Part shown: positions 9,401 to 12,135 of the stretch, in pieces
How the letters are laid out: every line of letters starts with the position of its first letter
Numbering within the stretch: the stretch's first letter is position 1
Assembly: GCA_036506275.1 (NCBI GenBank)
Contig: DASXSB010000024.1
Coordinates: 1 to 12,135, forward strand
Direction: 5' to 3'
DNA from: DASXSB01 sp036506275
GTDB lineage: Bacteria; Methylomirabilota; Methylomirabilia; Rokubacteriales; CSP1-6
Length of the DNA stretch: 12,135 nt
Position numbers and translations under genes: made by a program
The notes under the pieces: generated by a model
What the model saw: only the letters and a program-made list of their open reading frames with translations
Databases searched by the model: none
What the model was told of the DNA's origin: nothing

Positions 9401-9561
9401 CACGATGCGACCACGACGAACCGAAGGGCGTACGCCGCCAACCAGCAAAGCGACACGAGGGCAAGGTCCTGGATCCACGCGAGCCCCGGCGCCACGGCCA
9501 CCGCCGTCCGGGCGAGCAGACCACCCAGGCCCGGCCACGGCATCGCGGGACGCACGAACAT
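6484..9561 (-). CDS. Membrane protein C: PGT-type 4-TM module fused to YfhO-like GT-C glycosyltransferase
   Basis: This 1025-residue protein is the first and most divergent of the three paralogues. Its N-terminal module at about 28-148 is the clearest of the set: DLALVSLCWLAAYALRFVV, then VYSVVFLVGGVYRCRADHAP, then SRAVILGFVMLTLGAVSLAR. This is the usual pattern of the membrane part of WbaP/CapD-type proteins. A linker at 151-182 leads to about 12 helices (184-610), with GED at 210-212 in the first outside loop and EGLGQPN and DPFSW soon after. The core motif HPWGNRLFAGM of A and B is HPWGIPTFAGM here. The outside domain at 611-1025 keeps Cys625, Cys632, Cys962 and Cys1006, plus the SSYEQSLD and GVKYVVARD segments. 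The ATG at 9559-9561 has no good ribosome binding site; ATG at 9541-9543 (Met7) is an alternative. It follows D after 101 bases and overlaps B by four. Role is inferred as for A and B. Confidence 0.9.
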   Translation of the reverse strand: MFVRPAMPWPGLGGLLARTAVAVAPGLAWIQDLALVSLCWLAAYALRFVVVASWLKAGREPVLDYVAALPAILAVYSVVFLVGGVYRCRADHAPVDAWRVTLWPAAVAGVAVLIMLRVGPPDVPLSRAVILGFVMLTLGAVSLARIFFRPVSPASLETTVRTDARARGLRRSPWSVGPKAPPVSTLALVAIVAVWNLWWYGWYLSFPLFGEDGAANYSTLVETARESAASPFTFPIKWLEGLGQPNVFVTTAFDPFSWVMLTPLSSSDAFRLSYALRATVGWLAAYVFAMRLFRGARALAASVATLTVIIAFVLSHPWGIPTFAGMFTATQMALFPALLALYVDRARDPRLVAWRDALFLATLVVVVLVYPIASMLPLAVMTAFGAALVWTVPSPARRGAALALARFLFIVTVLLFAPVFGVFQAWSAVAGVSARTVFAGELTTYGRELLLPHLWHDVPLGVRAVVVLAILAISVRHRWPHPLRAVVLALAAVVAVSQVAGLVRSLDAWPWLFARLPRPFYLEFYLPVFYAVPAAYVLHRWRERRLRPVGVSAVAAVIGLILGAAGVLGTIAAFLRWRGERRFREVRHRALVPAVVIAAVAGSALWTWQISPQTMHPVFAPYVHCRTRGIWCADSAGASVGAAASPLTEFLRDRLTDADHFVGRAEFLLRPPLRLATFPRVDEDASPATADVVMRWYEQAQRHAGGAGDARGVAPVTAAAALRQLVWRNELPEDVVLAIREWAESHPEHVRDVRLAPGWGHEAEINVAVQERNRNFAATGNGMLLRALPLQGVPVASSYEQSLDQLYYLLWTRYVDAGTPLRHSINLTTLSRLWPERLALIGVKYVVARDVPLSPLLALPAVFRWNGYSVYEIEAPNTAGWSVRGIVGAPTLSHELRVMRDSAFDPRHTAVVSAQDLAIVGTPPWAPLAASSVRLSGQSLLFTARSAGRRTLAVLPFKFSRCWRPEWRSAPGQIVRVDVALLGVAFEEATDVQLTWSAGYGHRAECLRRDAELTPQVKTAAAEVE

Positions 9562-9662
9562 TCGTCACGCACCCACGGCGGCCGTCGCAAGCAGCGCGAC
9601 TACGCCCGCCGGGCACACCGAGCGCACCATGATACGGTCGGTGGCACAGGCAACGGCTTGCA
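9562..9662. other. Intergenic gap between D and C
   Basis: This 101-base gap separates the stop of D from the ATG of C. I see no terminator hairpin with a T tract and no promoter with acceptable spacing. It holds a 21-codon reading frame (9565-9630, minus strand: MVRSVCPAGVVALLATAAVGA without the usual support of a binding site) that stops three bases before the ATG of C and is in frame with it. I do not call this a gene. Confidence 0.5.
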
Positions 9663-11933
9663 TCACCGCGAAGCGTCCGCCCCCGCGGGATTTCTGGATC
9701 CGCCCCGCCGATCGCCTGCGGCACGAAGCGGTCGTAGGTCGTACAGGAGATACTCCGGCCCGCGGGCGACGAGCGGCAGCGACGTCAGGCGGTCGGCGAC
9801 GCCGTCGAGGCCTGTGCAGCCATCCACGGGCGAGCCGATGTGACCATCGAAGCGCGTGCAGTGGCGATCGACGAGCCAGGGGATGTTGATCGCAGGCACG
9901 AACAGGAACTCAGGCCATCCGTAGCGCGCATCCTGGGTGTCGATCTCGAAGAAGAAGTAGTAGTCCTTCACGGGGTCGAATGGAAGGTCAGTAGCATGGA
10001 CAATACGCCATCGCGGCTCGTGAAGGACGGCCGCCCACTCGTGCGTGTACGCCGCGACGGCGCTGCTGATCCAGAAAGTCACCACCGAGTGGCCGTGCAA
10101 CCCGGCGAGGACGGCCCGTCCGGGATAGCCGGCGGGCGGCAACTCCGTGCGCGCACGAATCTCCGCCGCTGCCCGCCAGCCGACGAACAATACCAGGAGA
10201 ACAGCGCCCACGGGAACAGCGTGCTGCCCCCACCGAACGCGCGTCCCCGCGTTCGCCCACACCAGCCACATCGTGCAACCGAGGAGAGGGACGATCCAGT
10301 GCACGAGCAGCGGACTGAGCGATTCCCCATAGAAGCTCACGAAGTAGCCACCGAAGAGCACGAACGTCAACGCTTGTGCCGCCATCACGCCGACGATCAC
10401 GCGCGCGGCGGCCAGAGCCGGCCCGCCGCCGCGGCGCCCCACTTCGGAGGCGCCGCCGCGCCCCAGGAGAACGGGTATGGCGGCCCACAGAAGAACGAGT
10501 CCGATGAAGGGCGCGCCGAGCACGTCGGCATAGACCCGAACGAGCCGCCGCCCCCATTGCAGCGGTTCGAAGGCGCTCGGATCGGGCCATTTCAGGATGT
10601 GATGCGTCGCGTAGAGCGCGCGCAAGGTCGCCTCGTCGGGCAGCGTCACGAAGAAGCCCGCGATCGCGATCCGCCGCAGCATCGAGAGCACGACGTCTGT
10701 GAACCAGAAGTCGACGCCGACGACGGCCGCCACCTGCACCTGGCGAAGCAGGAACGGTACGCCGAAGGACACAACGAGGATACCGGCAAGCGGTCGCAAA
10801 CGTAGACGGAGGACCCCGAGCGCCGTCAAGACGACCACATTGGCGCCGTTGAACACGGCAAACGGGTAGTCGACGCCGAAGGAGAGGGCGAGGAACGTCG
10901 TGGCGGCGACGAGATGAAGCCGCCCTCTCGACGCCGCCCGGGAGTAATGCCACAGATGATACGCGGGCGCGAACGTCAGGAGCCACGTGAAGACCCGCAG
11001 GCCATGAAAACCCCACAGCGTGACCAGAAGGTAGAGCGTGGAAGCATTCAGGAGCGAAAACGCCGCCAGCGTTCCGTCACCGGTGGCCGAGCGCAGGAAC
11101 AGGTACATGTAGAGGAGGCCGAGAGCGAAGGGCACGAGGAACCAGCCGGCCTGAGCATGAACGTCCTCCACCCCGAGGCGGAAGAGGAGATAGCGGACGT
11201 AGAGGCCCAGGTTCGGGTTGTGCGTGTAGATGGTCCCGTGCGCGGCAGGGCGGGGACTGGCGGCGAAGTCTTGAAGTCCCCCCATGTGCGCGAGGCCGAA
11301 GCGGTGGAGGTTCAGCGCACCGATGTAGGACTCGTACGTCTCACCGCAGTCCAGCGTGCAGGGGATGAAGTCCGTTCGCCACGCGATCTGGGCGCAATCG
11401 ACGGCGAGCACGAGGACCGCTAGCCCGGCCACCGTCGCCTCCCGCCGCCACGACGTCGCGAGGCCTCGCCCCAATGTCGATATCAGCGCGGCGCGCACGG
11501 CCGCGAGCGGCTCTGCCGACCACTCGCTCGCCGTCTCGGGAGCGACCCGTCGTGACACGAGCACCGCCACCAGAGACAAGAGCCAGAACGAGACGATGGC
11601 GCCACGAGCATACCCTGCCCCGGCGAGGACGATCCGCAGCCATACGAAGACGAGCATGGCCGCCAGCGTCGCGGTGGCGCCGATCCGCCCGGCCGCGCTG
11701 ACAGACCACACCCGGCGCAAAGACCGTACCGCGTATGCAGCAACGAGCCAGAGCGTCAGCACCACCGGCGCCTGGACGAGGTAGTCGGAGAAAGGCGGTA
11801 CGCGACGCGTCGTGAGGAGGAGAGCGGGCAGCGCGTAGAAGTGTACCGCGTAAGCAACGAACCATGCGGCGGCGACGATCGCGAGATCGCGTGTCGAGAT
11901 GGCCGCGGGTGGCAGCCGGACGTCCTTGTTCAC
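9663..11933 (-). CDS. Membrane protein D: PGT-type 4-TM module fused to a GT39/ArnT-like GT-C body
   Basis: This 756-residue membrane protein is not a close paralogue of A-C but begins with the same kind of module. Four helices at about 16-128 carry TRDLAIVAAAWFVAYAVHF, then YLVQAPVVLTLWLVAAYAVR and ARGAIVSFWLLSLVAVLVSR. About 12 helices span 166-588. The first outside loop contains CTLDCGETYESY (192-203), with acidic residues at Asp195 and Glu198 and cysteines at 192 and 196. YTHNPNLGLYVRYLLFRLG (236-254) resembles the HPP-type segment of GT39/ArnT-like GT-C enzymes. Residues 590-735 form an outside domain with Cys692 and Cys706. The last 20 residues are Arg/Gly-rich and probably disordered. 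I see no WWDYG motif of STT3 oligosaccharyltransferases. I infer glycosyl transfer from a lipid-linked donor; the substrate is unknown. The GTG start at 11931-11933 lacks a recognisable binding site, but no better start exists before the first helix. It lies 66 bases after the transaldolase. Confidence 0.88.
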   Translation of the reverse strand: MNKDVRLPPAAISTRDLAIVAAAWFVAYAVHFYALPALLLTTRRVPPFSDYLVQAPVVLTLWLVAAYAVRSLRRVWSVSAAGRIGATATLAAMLVFVWLRIVLAGAGYARGAIVSFWLLSLVAVLVSRRVAPETASEWSAEPLAAVRAALISTLGRGLATSWRREATVAGLAVLVLAVDCAQIAWRTDFIPCTLDCGETYESYIGALNLHRFGLAHMGGLQDFAASPRPAAHGTIYTHNPNLGLYVRYLLFRLGVEDVHAQAGWFLVPFALGLLYMYLFLRSATGDGTLAAFSLLNASTLYLLVTLWGFHGLRVFTWLLTFAPAYHLWHYSRAASRGRLHLVAATTFLALSFGVDYPFAVFNGANVVVLTALGVLRLRLRPLAGILVVSFGVPFLLRQVQVAAVVGVDFWFTDVVLSMLRRIAIAGFFVTLPDEATLRALYATHHILKWPDPSAFEPLQWGRRLVRVYADVLGAPFIGLVLLWAAIPVLLGRGGASEVGRRGGGPALAAARVIVGVMAAQALTFVLFGGYFVSFYGESLSPLLVHWIVPLLGCTMWLVWANAGTRVRWGQHAVPVGAVLLVLFVGWRAAAEIRARTELPPAGYPGRAVLAGLHGHSVVTFWISSAVAAYTHEWAAVLHEPRWRIVHATDLPFDPVKDYYFFFEIDTQDARYGWPEFLFVPAINIPWLVDRHCTRFDGHIGSPVDGCTGLDGVADRLTSLPLVARGPEYLLYDLRPLRAAGDRRGGSRNPAGADASR

Positions 11934-11999
11934 GCGCGGGGGCGCGCCGCGGACGCTAGCGATGATCGGGACGAGCGAACGTCGTCGACGTACGGCCTG

Positions 12000-12135
12000 C
12001 TACGACAGCCACTTCTTGAAGTCGGTGACGAACTGGGTCACCGCCTCGTCCGTCTTCGGATGCTGCGTCATCTGCCGGAAGAACTTGGGGGGGACGGTGA
12101 CGATGTCGGCGCCGGCCTGGATCGCCTCGTTGATG
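12000..12135 (-). CDS. tal: Transaldolase, C-terminal fragment (5' part outside window)
   Basis: These are the last 44 codons of a gene that starts beyond the right edge. The protein reads INEAIQAGADIVTVPP, then KFFRQMTQHPKTDEAV, and ends in DFKKWLS. This is the typical end of the small transaldolase/fructose-6-phosphate aldolase (TalC/FSA) family: the last beta strand of the barrel (ADIVTVP), a helix with QMTQHPKTD, and a closing helix ending in a Lys-Lys-Trp motif. Transaldolases move a three-carbon dihydroxyacetone unit between sugar phosphates in the cytoplasm. The catalytic lysine lies upstream and is not visible. The stop is TAG at 12000-12002. Whether the full protein is a transaldolase or an aldolase cannot be decided from the tail. 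It is in the same direction as the membrane genes, but a functional link is not shown. Confidence 0.85.
   Translation of the reverse strand, partial: INEAIQAGADIVTVPPKFFRQMTQHPKTDEAVTQFVTDFKKWLS

Larger units (their letters stand above)
277..9561 (-). repeat. Tandem array of three paralogous ~3.1 kb genes (C-B-A)
   Basis: Three adjacent genes of 3078, 3090 and 3087 bases can be aligned along nearly their whole length and must come from tandem duplication. Shared landmarks occur at matching positions in each. The segment encoding SSYEQ and its flanks is identical over 21 bases at 949-969, 4073-4093 and 7159-7179. The CX6C pair and the HCWR/RCWR motif are also shared. The linkers after the N-terminal module are the least conserved parts. 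Similarity is patchy at DNA level, so these are old or mosaic copies rather than a recent amplification. Confidence 0.88.

Noticed and set aside
9629..9653. TTGCCT and TATCAT (minus strand) as a promoter for protein C
   Set aside because: The spacer is only 13 bases, too short for a normal sigma-70-type promoter, and the start would lie inside a likely operon.
277..11933. A-D as true phosphoglycosyl transferases
   Set aside because: The catalytic domain that normally follows the membrane module is absent; a second polytopic membrane protein is there instead.
9663..11933. Protein D as an STT3/PglB-type oligosaccharyltransferase
   Set aside because: No WWDYG-like motif in the C-terminal domain; the first-loop and THNPN pattern fits GT39/ArnT-like enzymes better.
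11979..11991. Hairpin after the transaldolase stop (ACGTC-GAC-GACGT) as a terminator
   Set aside because: The stem is only 5 base pairs with a 3-base loop and no T tract follows; a stem this short is easily expected by chance.

Overview
This is a high-GC bacterial window in which every gene I can support lies on the minus strand, so transcription runs from high to low coordinates. GC-rich third codon positions, GTG starts and tight packing suggest a soil or subsurface bacterium. Methylomirabilota/Rokubacteria, Acidobacteriota or Myxococcota would all fit, but nothing here settles the phylum.

Layout in transcription order. The last 44 codons of a transaldolase end at 12000. After 66 bases comes a 756-residue membrane protein (9663-11933, here protein D). 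After 101 bases follow three tandem paralogues of almost equal size: C (6484-9561, 1025 aa), B (3398-6487, 1029 aa) and A (277-3363, 1028 aa). C and B overlap by the four bases GTGA; B and A are 34 bases apart. A 153-base gap then leads to the first 41 codons of an unidentified gene that runs off the left edge (1-123).

A, B and C share one architecture. First is a four-helix membrane module resembling the N-terminal membrane domain of large polyprenyl-phosphate glycosyl-1-phosphate transferases and CapD/WbpM-type proteins. A variable linker follows, then a polytopic core of about 12 helices with an acidic Glu-Asp pair in its first outside loop. The protein ends in a periplasmic domain of about 400 residues. 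Core and C-terminal domain together read like the YfhO family of GT-C-fold glycosyltransferases. Protein D carries the same kind of N-terminal module on a different GT-C-like body, closer in pattern to the GT39/ArnT type. None of the four shows the catalytic domain of a true phosphoglycosyl transferase.

My reading is that this is a block of four consecutive membrane glycosyltransferase-like proteins, each joined to a phosphoglycosyl-transferase-type membrane module. They probably modify a cell-envelope glycan or protein using polyprenyl-linked sugars. Donor, acceptor and activity are not shown by the sequence. The triplicated set also looks mosaic: A and B are closest in the membrane core, B and C in the C-terminal domain, which suggests gene conversion between neighbours. 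No RNA genes, insertion sequences, CRISPR arrays or convincing terminators were seen.
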